This document shows, piece after piece, positions 1-11,246 of a stretch of 64,000 nt of DNA. The stretch is from Pseudomonas fluorescens NCIMB 11764 (GTDB taxonomy: Bacteria > Pseudomonadota > Gammaproteobacteria > Pseudomonadales > Pseudomonadaceae), in contig NZ_CP010945.1 of NCBI RefSeq assembly GCF_000293885.2, positions 6,840,001 to 6,904,000 on the forward strand, in the 5' to 3' direction. Numbering within the stretch: the first letter of the stretch is position 1; every line of letters starts with the position of its first letter. Under the pieces are notes generated by a model. That model did not search any database, was not told where the DNA came from, and saw only the letters and a program-made list of their open reading frames with translations. A program made the translations under genes and the position numbers.

Positions 1-292
1 AAAGGACCGGCAAGGTCGTCAGCAAACCGGCCTGCGCCGCCGACAGGCCGAGGCTTTTCGACACCTCGCTGAGCATCGGCGCCATGCTCGACAGCGCCGG
101 GCGCAGGTTCAGCGCGACCAGAATCAGGCCCAGTAACAACAGCCACGGACGCCGCAGGATCGGATGACTCTGCTGGACCGCTTCATCATCGGCCTCGGCA
201 TCGATCAGCAGCTCTTCGAGCTCCGCCGTGCGTTTGGCTTCGTTGATGTGGCTGTTGCGGCTGGACATGGCGTTCTCGGTTTCAAGGTTCAT
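1..292 (-). CDS. MFS transporter, CynX/NimT-like, N-terminal part (cut by window edge)
   Basis: Only the first 97 or so codons are present; the gene runs off the left edge. The product starts with a hydrophilic, acidic stretch of about 45 residues, followed by a first membrane helix ending in NLRPAL and then SMAPMLSEV. That pattern is typical of the cyanate/nitroimidazole (CynX/NimT) branch of the major facilitator superfamily. I use the ATG at 292, preceded by GAGG and overlapping the end of the GntR gene by 11 bases. The ATG at 268 is a possible alternative. The tight overlap suggests co-transcription with the regulator. The substrate is unknown, since this branch has very few characterised members. 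Confidence 0.75.
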   Translation of the reverse strand, partial: MNLETENAMSSRNSHINEAKRTAELEELLIDAEADDEAVQQSHPILRRPWLLLLGLILVALNLRPALSSMAPMLSEVSKSLGLSAAQAGLLTTLPVL

Positions 293-941
293 TGATCAAC
301 TGCCTCGACAGGGCTTTGGCGCGTTCCGGGTCGCGTTGCTCGACGGCATCGAGCAGGTCGACATGCAGGTCGAACACTTCCTGACGGCGCGGCGTGATGC
401 TCAAGGTCTGGCGCAATTGCGCGCCGACGACGCTGGAGAAGTAGCGATACAACTCGCTGAGGGTCGGGTTGTGCGCGGCGTCCACCAGGCGACGGTGGAA
501 CACCAGGTCGCAAGCGATGTAGCTGTCGAGATCGCCGTGATAATGATCGCCGCTGACGCTGAGCGCCTTGCGTAATTCGATGAGGTCTTCGTCGGTCCTG
601 CGCAGGGCGGCAAGGCCGATGGCCTCGACTTCAAGGATGTGCCGTGTTTCCCGCGCCTGTTCGAGAGAGCAGCGTGACAACGCTTTCAGGGTGTCCAGCG
701 GATCGATCACCGCCCGCAGATAACTGCCGTCACCCTGGCGGATTTCGATCAACCCGGAAAACGCCAACACACGCATGGCCTCGCGCACGGTGTTGCGGCT
801 GATGCCCAGCTCTGCAGACAGCTCGGGTTCGGTGGGCAGACGCTGGCCGACGGTCCAGACACCTTCGGTGATGCGCAGACGCAATTGGTCCAAGGCCTGA
901 TCGACCAGGGATCGCTTAATTAATGGAGACATTTCTGACAT
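282..941 (-). CDS. GntR/FadR-family (FCD domain) transcriptional regulator
   Basis: This is a 219-residue regulator. A winged-helix GntR domain covers about residues 5-75 (LPTEPELSAELGISRNTVREAMRVL is the recognition region). It is followed by an all-helical FCD ligand domain containing the metal-binding pattern with conserved His and Asp residues (DLVFHRRLVDAAHN). I choose the ATG at 941, which has AAAGGG upstream; an earlier in-frame TTG at 962 lies inside the operator-like palindrome and is less likely. The gene overlaps the downstream MFS transporter, so it probably controls that transporter and itself in response to a small carboxylate. The ligand cannot be read from the sequence. Confidence 0.9.
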   Translation of the reverse strand: MSEMSPLIKRSLVDQALDQLRLRITEGVWTVGQRLPTEPELSAELGISRNTVREAMRVLAFSGLIEIRQGDGSYLRAVIDPLDTLKALSRCSLEQARETRHILEVEAIGLAALRRTDEDLIELRKALSVSGDHYHGDLDSYIACDLVFHRRLVDAAHNPTLSELYRYFSSVVGAQLRQTLSITPRRQEVFDLHVDLLDAVEQRDPERAKALSRQLINEP

Positions 942-985
942 TGGATTCGCCCTTTCATCCAATCATAGGATGAATTTTCTGACAT
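932..985 (-). promoter_or_regulatory. Candidate operator of the GntR regulator
   Basis: A 7-base inverted repeat, TTCATCC (954-960) and GGATGAA (968-974), with a 7-base spacer lies just upstream of the GntR start. It is flanked by two direct copies of TTTCTGACAT (932-941 and 976-985). FadR-type regulators usually bind short palindromes at their own promoters, so autoregulation is inferred. Confidence 0.55.
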
Positions 986-1040
986 GTTAGTCAGCTTGGC
1001 CCGACAGGACAACTGCGAAGTCGGGGCAAACACAAAAACT

Positions 1041-1150
1041 GTGGCGAGGGAGCTTGCTCCCGCTCGAGTGCGAAGCACTCAAAATAGTCAATTACTGGCC
1101 AACCCCTGGGGGTCGCTGCGCAGCCCAACGGGAGCAAGCTCCCTCGCCAC
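1041..1150. repeat. REP doublet (REPIN-like)
   Basis: GTGGCGAGGGAGCTTGCTCCCG (22 bases, 1041-1062) recurs as its exact reverse complement at 1129-1150, with 66 bases between. This is the common fluorescent-pseudomonad extragenic palindrome in inverted-pair form. It lies between a regulator start and an operon end and contains no gene. Confidence 0.9.
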
Positions 1151-1171
1151 AGGAATGGTGAAATTTCAGGC

Positions 1172-1201
1172 AAAAAAAACCCGGAACAGAGTCCGGGTTT
1201 A
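1172..1201 (-). terminator. Rho-independent terminator of the aap operon
   Basis: On the minus strand an 8-base-pair stem (AACCCGGA/TCCGGGTT, 1178-1185 and 1192-1199) is followed by a run of eight T residues. It lies about 20 bases past the stop codon of aapP. Confidence 0.9.
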
Positions 1202-1220
1202 TTTCACTGCCTGGCTTCGA

Positions 1221-1985
1221 TCAATGCAGGATCTGGCTCAGGAACAGCTTGGTGCGATCGTTCTGCGGGTTGTCGAAGAAGTCGTTCGGCGCAGCCTGTT
1301 CGACGATCTCGCCCTTGTCCATGAAGATCACGCGGTTGGCCACGGTGCGGGCGAAGCCCATTTCGTGGGTCACGCAGAGCATGGTCATGCCGTCTTCGGC
1401 CAGGCCGATCATGGTGTCGAGAACTTCCTTCACCATCTCCGGGTCGAGCGCTGAAGTCGGTTCGTCGAACAGCATGATTTTCGGTTTCATGCACAGGGCA
1501 CGGGCAATCGCCACACGCTGCTGCTGACCGCCGGACAGTTGCCCAGGGAATTTATGCGCCTGCTCCGGAATGCGTACGCGCTCCAGGTAATGCATGGCGA
1601 TTTCTTCGGCCTTGCGCTTGGGCATCTTGCGCACCCACATCGGCGCCAGCGTGCAGTTCTGCAGGATGGTCAGGTGCGGGAACAGGTTGAAGTGCTGGAA
1701 CACCATGCCGACTTCGCGGCGGACCGTTTCGATCTGCTTGAGGTCGTTGGTCAGTTCCACGCCATCGACCACGATCCGGCCCTGCTGGTGTTCTTCCAGA
1801 CGGTTGAGGCAACGGATGGTGGTGGATTTGCCGGAACCCGACGGGCCGCACAGGACGATACGCTCGCCCTGCTTGACGTTCAGGTTGATGTCTTTCAACA
1901 CGTGGAACTGGCCGTACCACTTGTTCACGCCCTGCATCTGAATAATGCCTTCAGGGCTTGCAGGCTGTTTGATCGCTTCACTCAT
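1221..1985 (-). CDS. aapP: Amino-acid ABC transporter ATP-binding protein
   Basis: This 254-residue cytoplasmic ATPase drives import by the AapJQMP-type polar amino-acid transporter. Walker A is GPSGSGKST at residues 47-55, the Q-loop region is MVFQHFNLF, the ABC signature is LSGGQQQR, and Walker B is [13 protein letters not shown]. The H-loop is VTHEMGFA. It is the last gene of the four-gene operon, 29 bases after the permease gene aapM and just before a strong terminator. Length and motifs are those of the PAAT (GlnQ/AapP) family. Exact substrate range is inferred from operon architecture; AapJQMP systems take a broad set of L-amino acids. Confidence 0.92.
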   Translation of the reverse strand: MSEAIKQPASPEGIIQMQGVNKWYGQFHVLKDINLNVKQGERIVLCGPSGSGKSTTIRCLNRLEEHQQGRIVVDGVELTNDLKQIETVRREVGMVFQHFNLFPHLTILQNCTLAPMWVRKMPKRKAEEIAMHYLERVRIPEQAHKFPGQLSGGQQQRVAIARALCMKPKIMLFDEPTSALDPEMVKEVLDTMIGLAEDGMTMLCVTHEMGFARTVANRVIFMDKGEIVEQAAPNDFFDNPQNDRTKLFLSQILH

Positions 1986-2014
1986 GACAAAACTTCCTAA
2001 ATTAGGTACGGCTT

Positions 2015-3112
2015 TTAGCGCTTGTGGCCTGTGTCCAGCTTACGTTCCAAATGCATGGAATAGCGGGACATACCAAAACAGAAAATCCAGAACACCAGGG
2101 CCGCGAATACATAGCCTTCAGTGGCCATGCCCAGCCATTTCGGGTCGGCAGCGGCTTGTTTGACGCTGTTGAGCAAGTCGAACAGGCCGATGATGATCAC
2201 CAGGCTCGTGTCCTTGAACAGCGCAATGAAGGTGTTGACGATGCCCGGGATCACCATCTTCAGGGCTTGCGGCAGAATCACCAGACCCATGCTGCGCCAG
2301 TAACCGAGGCCCATCGCCGCAGCCGCTTCGTACTGACCTTTTGGAATCGCTTGCAGACCGCCCCGCACCACTTCGGCGACGTAGGCCGACTGGAACAGGA
2401 TCACGCCGATCAGCGCCCGCAGCAGTTTGTCGAAGTTCATGCCTTCAGGCAGGAACAACGGCAGCATCACCGAGGACATGAACAGCACCGTGATCAACGG
2501 CACACCGCGCCAGAATTCGATGAAGGTCACGCAGACCACTCGAATCGCCGGCATGTTCGAACGACGGCCCAGGGCCAGGACGATACCCAGCGGCAGGGCG
2601 CCGGCAATGCCGACGGTGGCGATCACCAGCGTCAGCATCAGGCCGCCCCACTGGCTGGTCGCCACGGTGGTCAGGCCGAACAATCCGCCATGCAGCAGGA
2701 AGTAGGCAATGATCGGGTACAGCACCAGGAAGCTCAGCCCGTACACCGCTTTACGCGGGAAGCGCGAGATGAACAACGGTGCCACGCCGATCACCGCCAG
2801 CCACACGGTCAGGTCTACGCGCCAGCGCAGGTCCATCGGGTAGTAGCCGTACATGAACTGGCCGAATCGCTGCTGGATGAACACCCAGCAGGCGCCTTCC
2901 TTGGTGCAGTCGGCGCGGGTCGTGCCGACCCAGTTGGCGTCGATGATCGCCCATTCCAGAATCGGTGGAACCACCAGGTAAATCAGGTAGAACGCGAACA
3001 GGGTCAGCAGGGTGTTGAGCCAGCTGGAGAACATGTTCGCGCGCATCCACGCCATCGGCCCGAAGACTTTGCTTGGTGGCGGCATGTCAGGTTTGAAAAT
3101 ATGAGTACTCAT
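2015..3112 (-). CDS. aapM: Amino-acid ABC transporter permease
   Basis: This 365-residue inner-membrane permease has about eight hydrophobic helices. The second half carries the usual PAAT permease domain, with the ATPase-contacting EAA loop around [23 protein letters not shown]. The long N-terminal part, with a periplasmic segment containing two cysteines ([14 protein letters not shown]), is characteristic of the AapM type rather than the short GlnP type. It starts 10 bases after aapQ ends and so is probably translated from the same message. It is expected to form a heterodimer with AapQ. Confidence 0.9.
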   Translation of the reverse strand: MSTHIFKPDMPPPSKVFGPMAWMRANMFSSWLNTLLTLFAFYLIYLVVPPILEWAIIDANWVGTTRADCTKEGACWVFIQQRFGQFMYGYYPMDLRWRVDLTVWLAVIGVAPLFISRFPRKAVYGLSFLVLYPIIAYFLLHGGLFGLTTVATSQWGGLMLTLVIATVGIAGALPLGIVLALGRRSNMPAIRVVCVTFIEFWRGVPLITVLFMSSVMLPLFLPEGMNFDKLLRALIGVILFQSAYVAEVVRGGLQAIPKGQYEAAAAMGLGYWRSMGLVILPQALKMVIPGIVNTFIALFKDTSLVIIIGLFDLLNSVKQAAADPKWLGMATEGYVFAALVFWIFCFGMSRYSMHLERKLDTGHKR

Positions 3113-3122
3113 GCGCTTTTCC

Positions 3123-4304
3123 TTACCGCTCGATCAGCGCAATGCGCTTGTTGTACCAGTTCATCAGCAGGGAAATGCTGATACTGATCGCCAGGTACAC
3201 GCTCATGGTGATGGCAATGACTTCGATCGCCTGCCCGGTCTGGTTCAGCACCGTACCGGCAAACAACGAGACCATTTCCGGATAACCGATACCGGCCGCC
3301 AGCGAGGAGTTCTTCGCCAGGTTCAGGTACTGGCTGGTCAGCGGTGGAATGATCACGCGCAGGGCTTGCGGGATGATCACCTTGCGCAGGGTCGGACCGT
3401 TGCGCAGGCCCAGCGAGTGTGCCGCTTCGGTCTGGCCGTGGCTGACCGACTTGATGCCCGAACGCACGATCTCGGCGATGAACGCCGCGGTGTACACGGT
3501 CAGGGCCAGGGTCAGCGCCAGCAGTTCCGGGATCAGCACCCAGCCACCGACGAAGTTGAAACCTTGCAGCTTGGGCATTTCCCAGTGCAGTGGGGCACCG
3601 AAGATCAACGCGCACAACGCCGGGATCACCAGGAACAACGCCAGGCCGGTCCAGAACTTGTGGAACGGAACGCCGGTGGCTTCGAAACGCTTGTTGGCCC
3701 AGCGGCACATCAGCACGATGGCGACGATGGCCACGACGACGCTGACCGCAAACGGCCAGAAACCGTCCGCCGTCAATGCGGCCGGCATGTTCAGGCCGCG
3801 GCTGCTGACGAAGAAGGTGTCACCGAAGTTATGACTGTTGCGTGGCCCTGGCATGGTCAGGAACACCGCGAAGTACCAGAACAGGATTTGCAGCAGCGGG
3901 GGAATGTTGCGGAAGACTTCCACATAAACAGTCGCCAGCTTGGCGATGATCCAGTTCTTCGACAGCCGTGACACGCCGACGATGAACCCGAGGATCGTCG
4001 CCAGGATCACGCCGATGAAGGTCACCAGCAGCGTGTTGAGCAGGCCGATGACAAACACCCGGGCATAGCTGTCCGATTCGGTGTAGTCGATCAGGGTTTG
4101 AGCGATGCCGAAACCGGCACTGCGCTCCAGAAAGCTGAAACCGGAGGTAATGCCCCGGTGTTGAAGGTTGGTCTGCGTGTTGTCGAACAGATACCAGCCC
4201 ATCGAGACCACCGCCACAATGGTGATGATCTGAAATAGCCACGCACGCACTTTGGGATCGCTGAGGCTGAGCCTCTGCTTTGGTGCGCCGATTGAATTTT
4301 GCAT
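3123..4304 (-). CDS. aapQ: Amino-acid ABC transporter permease
   Basis: This is a 393-residue integral membrane protein. Predicted helices flank a large insertion between the first helices of the permease domain, and the EAA loop (EIVRSGIKSVSHGQTEAAHSLG) lies near residue 290. Size and architecture match the longer permease of AapJQMP systems. It follows the binding-protein gene aapJ after a 65-base gap containing a hairpin, and is followed at once by aapM. Confidence 0.9.
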   Translation of the reverse strand: MQNSIGAPKQRLSLSDPKVRAWLFQIITIVAVVSMGWYLFDNTQTNLQHRGITSGFSFLERSAGFGIAQTLIDYTESDSYARVFVIGLLNTLLVTFIGVILATILGFIVGVSRLSKNWIIAKLATVYVEVFRNIPPLLQILFWYFAVFLTMPGPRNSHNFGDTFFVSSRGLNMPAALTADGFWPFAVSVVVAIVAIVLMCRWANKRFEATGVPFHKFWTGLALFLVIPALCALIFGAPLHWEMPKLQGFNFVGGWVLIPELLALTLALTVYTAAFIAEIVRSGIKSVSHGQTEAAHSLGLRNGPTLRKVIIPQALRVIIPPLTSQYLNLAKNSSLAAGIGYPEMVSLFAGTVLNQTGQAIEVIAITMSVYLAISISISLLMNWYNKRIALIER

Positions 4305-4334
4305 GAAGTGCCCCGGATGTAATGGAACAGAACA

Positions 4335-4361
4335 TCACCCGGCGGTTGGCCCACCGGGTGA
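4335..4361 (-). promoter_or_regulatory. Intercistronic hairpin between aapJ and aapQ
   Basis: TCACCCGG (4335-4342) and CCGGGTGA (4354-4361) form a GC-rich stem-loop without a following T-run. Such hairpins after periplasmic binding-protein genes commonly stabilise the upstream message or attenuate read-through, so that binding protein is made in excess of permease. That role is inferred here. Confidence 0.7.
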
Positions 4362-4369
4362 TAGAACCA

Positions 4370-5401
4370 TCAGCGCACTGGTGGTGCGTATTGAATGCCG
4401 CCGTTGTTCCACAGAGCGTTCAGCCCGCGGTCAATTTCCAGAGGAGTGCTCTTGCCGAGGTTCTTCTCGAACACTTCGCCATAGTTACCCACTTGCTTGA
4501 CGATCTGGACGACCCAGTCTTTCTTCACTTTCAGGTCTTTGCCGTATTCACCGTCGGTACCCAGCAGACGTGCAACGTCCGGGTTCTTGGTGCCCTTGGC
4601 TTCGGCTTCAACGTTTTTCGAGGTCACGCCTGCTTCTTCAGCGTTGAGCATGGCGTAGCCAACCCAGCGCACGATAGCCAGCCACTCGTCATCGCCGTTA
4701 CGCACGACCGGGCCCAGCGGTTCCTTGGAAATGGTTTCCGGCAGAACCACGTAGTCCTTCGGCGAAGCCAGCTTGCTGCGCTGGGCAAACAGTTGGGACT
4801 TGTCGGAAGTCAGTACGTCGCAACGACCCGATTCCAGCGACTTGGCGCTTTCATCGGAGGTGTCGAAAGTGATCGGGGTGTATTTCAGACCGTTGCCACG
4901 GAAGTAGTCGGAAACGTTCAGCTCGGTGGTGGTACCGGCCTGGATGCAGATGGTCGCGCCGTCCAGTTCCTTGGCGCTCTTGACGCCGAGTTTGTTGTTA
5001 ACCAGGAAGCCGATGCCGTCGTAGTAAGTGATGAAGCCTGGGAATTTCAGACCCATGCCCGAGTCACGGGAGCTGGTCATGGTGGTGTTGCGCGACAGGA
5101 TGTCGATTTCGCCGGACTGCAGCGCGGTGAAGCGCTCCTTGGCGTTCAACTGACTGAACTTGACCTTGGTCGCGTCGCCAAAGACGGCAGCGGCAACAGC
5201 ACGGCAGTAGTCAGCATCGATACCAACGATCTTGCCAGTGGAATCCGGAACCGAAAAACCAGGCAGGCCATCACTGACGCCGCACTGTACGAAACCTTTC
5301 TTCTGCACTGCATCCAGGGTTGCACCCGCCTGAGCGAACCCGCTGACACCGAGTACTGCGGCTGCAGTCACGATGGCCAGGGTGGATTTCAACATCTTCA
5401 T
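4370..5401 (-). CDS. aapJ: Amino-acid ABC transporter periplasmic binding protein
   Basis: This is a 343-residue family-3 solute-binding protein. A clear Sec signal peptide ends in FAQA at about residue 25. The mature protein shows the family segments GVSDGLPGFS, GIDADYCRAVAAAVFGD and SGEIDILSRNTTMT, the last being part of the amino-acid binding cleft. The ATG at 5401 has a strong ribosome-binding site (GGAGG, five bases before the start). It is first in the operon, with a long leader and a sigma54-like promoter upstream. It captures general L-amino acids in the periplasm and hands them to AapQM. Confidence 0.92.
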   Translation of the reverse strand: MKMLKSTLAIVTAAAVLGVSGFAQAGATLDAVQKKGFVQCGVSDGLPGFSVPDSTGKIVGIDADYCRAVAAAVFGDATKVKFSQLNAKERFTALQSGEIDILSRNTTMTSSRDSGMGLKFPGFITYYDGIGFLVNNKLGVKSAKELDGATICIQAGTTTELNVSDYFRGNGLKYTPITFDTSDESAKSLESGRCDVLTSDKSQLFAQRSKLASPKDYVVLPETISKEPLGPVVRNGDDEWLAIVRWVGYAMLNAEEAGVTSKNVEAEAKGTKNPDVARLLGTDGEYGKDLKVKKDWVVQIVKQVGNYGEVFEKNLGKSTPLEIDRGLNALWNNGGIQYAPPVR

Positions 5402-6525
<1,124 letters not shown>

Positions 6526-6623
6526 CGGCTCAGCTGAAAAACAGCCCATTGATCCATCCCCCTACGCCGCGCCCGATTCTTGCATTACACTGGCCGCCGT
6601 ATATTCCTTAATCAATTGATGAG

Positions 6624-8111
6624 ATGACCGTGCTCAAAGCACTCAAGAAAATGTTCGGTAAAAGCGAGACTGAGCAGCTCGCGCCAGTCTCCAGCGCTCC
6701 GTCTCACACCCCCAGCCACCGCACCGACGGTAATCAGCCTGGCCGGACCGCACCCGTATCGGCACCGAAACACGCGCCGACGCCTGCACCAGCCACCCCC
6801 GCTGTCGAAGCCATTGCCGCTGAAGCCCCGTCCGGCGAAGCCGCGAAACCTGCCAGGCCGCGTCGCGAGCCCAAGCCAAAAGCACCGGTCATCCCCTGGA
6901 AACTTGAAGATTTCGTCGTAGAACCCCAGGAAGGCAAAACCCGTTTCCACGATTTCAAGCTTGCCCCGGAACTGATGCACGCCATCCAGGATCTCGGCTT
7001 TCCGTATTGCACGCCGATTCAGGCCCAGGTGCTGGGCTTCACTCTCGCGGGCAAAGACGCCATCGGTCGCGCCCAGACCGGCACGGGTAAAACCGCTGCA
7101 TTCCTGATTTCGATCATTACCCAGTTGCTGCAAACCCCACCGCCGAAAGAGCGCTACATGGGCGAGCCTCGGGCGCTGATTATCGCGCCGACCCGTGAAC
7201 TGGTTGTGCAGATCGCCAAGGACGCCGCCGACCTGACCAAGTACACCGGCCTCAACGTCATGACGTTTGTCGGCGGCATGGACTTCGACAAGCAGCTCAA
7301 GCACCTCGAAGCGCGTCATTGCGACATCCTCGTCGCGACGCCGGGCCGCCTGCTCGACTTCAACCAGCGCGGCGACGTGCACCTGGACATGGTCGAAGTC
7401 ATGGTCCTGGACGAAGCCGACCGCATGCTCGACATGGGTTTCATCCCGCAAGTGCGTCAGATCATTCGCCAGACGCCGCCAAAGAACGAGCGCCAGACGC
7501 TGTTGTTCTCCGCGACGTTCACCGAAGACGTGATGAACCTCGCCAAGCAATGGACCACCGACCCGTCGATCGTCGAGATCGAGTCGCAGAACGTGGCCAG
7601 CGAAAACGTCGAACAGCACATCTACGCGGTGGCCGGTGCCGACAAATACAAACTGCTCTACAACCTGGTCAACGACAACGGTTGGGAGCGGGTGATGGTC
7701 TTCGCCAACCGCAAGGATGAAGTGCGGCGCATCGAAGAACGCCTGGTACGCGACGGCGTCAATGCCGCGCAATTGTCCGGCGACGTGCCGCAACACAAGC
7801 GCATCAAGACGCTTGAAGGCTTTCGCGAAGGCAAGATCCGCGTGTTGGTGGCCACCGATGTCGCCGGTCGCGGCATTCACATCGACGGCATCAGCCACGT
7901 GATCAACTTCACCCTGCCGGAAGTCCCGGACGACTACGTGCACCGTATCGGCCGTACCGGTCGTGCCGGCGCCGACGGTGTGTCCATCAGTTTTGCCGGG
8001 GAAGATGATTCCTACCAGCTACCGTCCATCGAAGCGCTGCTGGGTCGCAAGATCAGCTGTGAAACGCCACCGACGCATCTGTTGCGGGCGGTTGAGCGCA
8101 AGCGCCCGTAA
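6624..8111 (+). CDS. rhlB: ATP-dependent RNA helicase RhlB (DEAD box)
   Basis: This 495-residue DEAD-box helicase unwinds short RNA duplexes and in gamma-proteobacteria partners RNase E in the degradosome. Motifs run in order: Q-motif region GFPYCTPIQ, motif I AQTGTGKT, motif Ia [10 protein letters not shown], motif II DEAD, motif III SAT, and motif [10 protein letters not shown]. Residues 10-95 form an Ala/Pro-rich basic extension that makes it longer than E. coli RhlB. Such extensions occur in pseudomonad RhlB and probably contact RNA or partners. A terminator follows 20 bases downstream. Confidence 0.92.
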   Translation: MTVLKALKKMFGKSETEQLAPVSSAPSHTPSHRTDGNQPGRTAPVSAPKHAPTPAPATPAVEAIAAEAPSGEAAKPARPRREPKPKAPVIPWKLEDFVVEPQEGKTRFHDFKLAPELMHAIQDLGFPYCTPIQAQVLGFTLAGKDAIGRAQTGTGKTAAFLISIITQLLQTPPPKERYMGEPRALIIAPTRELVVQIAKDAADLTKYTGLNVMTFVGGMDFDKQLKHLEARHCDILVATPGRLLDFNQRGDVHLDMVEVMVLDEADRMLDMGFIPQVRQIIRQTPPKNERQTLLFSATFTEDVMNLAKQWTTDPSIVEIESQNVASENVEQHIYAVAGADKYKLLYNLVNDNGWERVMVFANRKDEVRRIEERLVRDGVNAAQLSGDVPQHKRIKTLEGFREGKIRVLVATDVAGRGIHIDGISHVINFTLPEVPDDYVHRIGRTGRAGADGVSISFAGEDDSYQLPSIEALLGRKISCETPPTHLLRAVERKRP

Positions 8112-8131
8112 CGCGGGCCTTGCTGAAAGAG

Positions 8132-8163
8132 GCGCAGCCGGAAACGGACTGCGCTTTTTTTTC
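8132..8163 (+). terminator. Rho-independent terminator of rhlB
   Basis: GCGCAGCCG and CGGACTGCGC form a stem around GAAA, followed directly by eight T residues. Confidence 0.92.
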
Positions 8164-8184
8164 GCCCCGGATATTGCTCGTGAT

Positions 8185-8214
8185 AACTAAAAGTCCATAA
8201 TGGACAAATTAGTT
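8185..8214 (+). promoter_or_regulatory. Nested palindrome at the dau promoter, candidate DauR operator
   Basis: An inner perfect palindrome, GTCCAT-A-ATGGAC (8193-8205), lies within an outer pair, AACTAA (8185-8190) and TTAGTT (8209-8214). It starts about 50 bases before the dauB start codon. DauR in P. aeruginosa represses dauBAR, so this is the natural operator candidate. Confidence 0.6.
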
Positions 8215-8238
8215 TACTTCCAGCTCCCGGAGCCGACC

Positions 8239-9186
8239 ATGTCCAGCACGCCTTTTGTGATCACCCAACCCCAGGCCCGTGAATTGTTGGCACAGGTCGA
8301 CGTGCCGCAGATCCTGCGCAAACTGTTCCGCGACCTGGCCACCGGGCAAGCGGTGCAACCGGCGCAGCAACTGGTGGAATTCCCCAAGGGTGCCGGCGAC
8401 TTCATCAACTACCTGGGCGTGCTGGCCGAAGACGGGGTCTACGGGGTCAAGACGTCGCCCTACATCGTGCGCGAACAAGGCCCGCTGGTGACCGCATGGA
8501 CCTTGCTGATGTCGATGCAGACCGGCCAGCCGCTGTTGCTCTGCGATGCGGGCGAACTGACCACTGCGCGTACCGCCGCAACCACCGCCGTCGCTGTCGA
8601 CGCCCTTGCCCCGTTGAACGCCCAACGCCTGGCGATCATCGGCAGTGGCAAGGTTGCCCTGGCGCACCTGCATTACGTCAAAGGTTTGCGCGACTGGCAA
8701 AGCATCCACCTTTTCTCGCCAAACCTGAGCGACCTCAGCCCTGAAGCCCTGTCCGAGATCAAAAGCCTCGATCCACGCCTGAAGCTCGTCGACAGTCGCG
8801 AAGCGGCCGTTGAGGACGCCGACGTCATCATGCTGTGCACCTCGTCTGCTGGTCCGGTGATCGAGCCGTCCAGCCTGAGCAAACCAGCGCTGATCACCTC
8901 CATCAGCACCAACGCTCCACGCGCCCACGAAGTGCCGCCGCAGAGCCTCAACGACATGCAGGTGTTCTGCGACTATCGTCTGACCACTCCGGGCTCGGCG
9001 GGCGAAATGCTGATTGCCGGTGAGCAACATGGCTGGGACACGAACGCGATTGTCGGCGACCTGCCGGACTTGATCAGCGAAAAAGTCCAGCGCCCCCGCT
9101 ACGACCGCCACGTATTCTTCCGCTCCATCGGCCTGGGCCTGGAAGACATCGCGCTGGCCAATGCCATTTACCGCCTACATTCCTGA
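8239..9186 (+). CDS. dauB: NAD(P)-dependent dehydrogenase of D-arginine racemisation (ornithine cyclodeaminase fold)
   Basis: This is a 315-residue protein of the ornithine cyclodeaminase/mu-crystallin family, with a Rossmann segment AIIGSGKVALAHL near residue 135 and the family motif GELTTARTAATTAVAVDAL. In the DauBAR pathway it reductively aminates 2-ketoarginine to L-arginine, completing the conversion of D- to L-arginine begun by DauA. I choose the ATG at 8239 (GGAG seven bases upstream) over an in-frame ATG at 8200 that overlaps the operator palindrome. The assignment rests mainly on the adjacent dauA and dauR. Confidence 0.85.
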   Translation: MSSTPFVITQPQARELLAQVDVPQILRKLFRDLATGQAVQPAQQLVEFPKGAGDFINYLGVLAEDGVYGVKTSPYIVREQGPLVTAWTLLMSMQTGQPLLLCDAGELTTARTAATTAVAVDALAPLNAQRLAIIGSGKVALAHLHYVKGLRDWQSIHLFSPNLSDLSPEALSEIKSLDPRLKLVDSREAAVEDADVIMLCTSSAGPVIEPSSLSKPALITSISTNAPRAHEVPPQSLNDMQVFCDYRLTTPGSAGEMLIAGEQHGWDTNAIVGDLPDLISEKVQRPRYDRHVFFRSIGLGLEDIALANAIYRLHS

Positions 9187-9195
9187 CACCACAAA

Positions 9196-10409
<1,214 letters not shown>

Positions 10410-10499
10410 TCCGCGTCCTCAGGTGACGTGTCGACACGATTGCGGCAAACTTCCAGCGCCCTTTTTGCAGGGCGCTGACGCTGCCTGGAGCTCCACTGT

Positions 10500-11126
10500 A
10501 TGAACGCACCTTTAAAAGACCCGGCCCTGGACAACTTCCGAGCGATTGCCGATGCCATCGCCACGTTGTTCTTTCCCCACGCCGAGGTGGTGCTGCACGA
10601 TCTGCGCACACAGAAAGTCGATTACATCGCCAATAACCTGTCGAAGCGGGAAGTCGGTGACGACTCCGCGCTGGAAGACATGCTCAGCGATGACATCAGC
10701 GAACGGAACATCGGCCCGTACGAAAAACTGAATTGGGATGGTCAGAAGATTCGTAGCCTGAGCAGCGTGCTGCGCGACAGCAACGGTCATCCACTGGCCG
10801 TGCTGTGCATCAATCTGAATATTTCGCTGTTCGAAAATGCCAAGGCCGCGCTGGACCTGTTCCTGTCACCGAGCAAGTTGATCCCGCAACCGGACTCACT
10901 GTTTCGCGATGACTGGCAGGAGAGGATCAACACCTTCCTCCACGGCTGGCTGCGCGAGCGTCAGCTGAGCCTGAACCTGCTGACCCGCGACCATAAACGC
11001 GAACTGGTGCTGGCCCTGCACGCCGAAGGCGCCTTCAAGGGCAAAAGCGCCTCCAACTATGTGGCAAACGTGCTGAACATGGGACGGGCGACGGTGTACA
11101 AACACCTGAAGGAATTGAAAGGCTGA
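10500..11126 (+). CDS. dauR: PAS/HTH regulator of D-arginine catabolism
   Basis: This is a 208-residue YheO-like regulator. An N-terminal PAS-like domain (ALFFPHAEVVLHD, LAVLCINLNIS) is followed by a C-terminal helix-turn-helix ending in ASNYVANVLNMGRATVYKHL. In P. aeruginosa DauR represses dauBAR until D-arginine or D-lysine is present. The start at 10500 has GGAG upstream. A GC-rich hairpin without a T-run (10454-10477) lies between dauA and dauR, so dauR may be partly uncoupled from the operon. Confidence 0.9.
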   Translation: MNAPLKDPALDNFRAIADAIATLFFPHAEVVLHDLRTQKVDYIANNLSKREVGDDSALEDMLSDDISERNIGPYEKLNWDGQKIRSLSSVLRDSNGHPLAVLCINLNISLFENAKAALDLFLSPSKLIPQPDSLFRDDWQERINTFLHGWLRERQLSLNLLTRDHKRELVLALHAEGAFKGKSASNYVANVLNMGRATVYKHLKELKG

Positions 11127-11135
11127 CAAGCAATT

Positions 11136-11226
11136 GTGGCGAGGGAGCTTGCTCCCGCTGGGTCGCGAAGCGGCCCCAAAAGATGGGCCTGCTACGCAGT
11201 CCAGGGGGAGCAAGCTCCCTCGCCAC
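11136..11226. repeat. REP doublet (REPIN-like)
   Basis: A 21-base GTGGCGAGGGAGCTTGCTCCC (11136-11156) and its exact inverse (11206-11226) enclose about 49 bases. It lies between the convergent dauR and hmp genes. Confidence 0.9.
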
Positions 11227-11246
11227 AGGTTCAGCCGCTTTAGCGG

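Noticed and set aside
1041..1150. Inverted pair considered as insertion-sequence ends
   Set aside because: There is no transposase, no target duplication was seen, and the same element recurs at several intergenic sites, which identifies it as REP.
8200..8238. Earlier ATG for dauB at 8200
   Set aside because: It lies within the operator palindrome and lacks a ribosome-binding site, whereas ATG 8239 has GGAG at proper spacing.
10454..10477. CAGCGCCC/GGGCGCTG hairpin between dauA and dauR as a terminator
   Set aside because: No T-run follows the stem and dauR is expected to be transcribed with the operon; kept only as a comment in the dauR entry.
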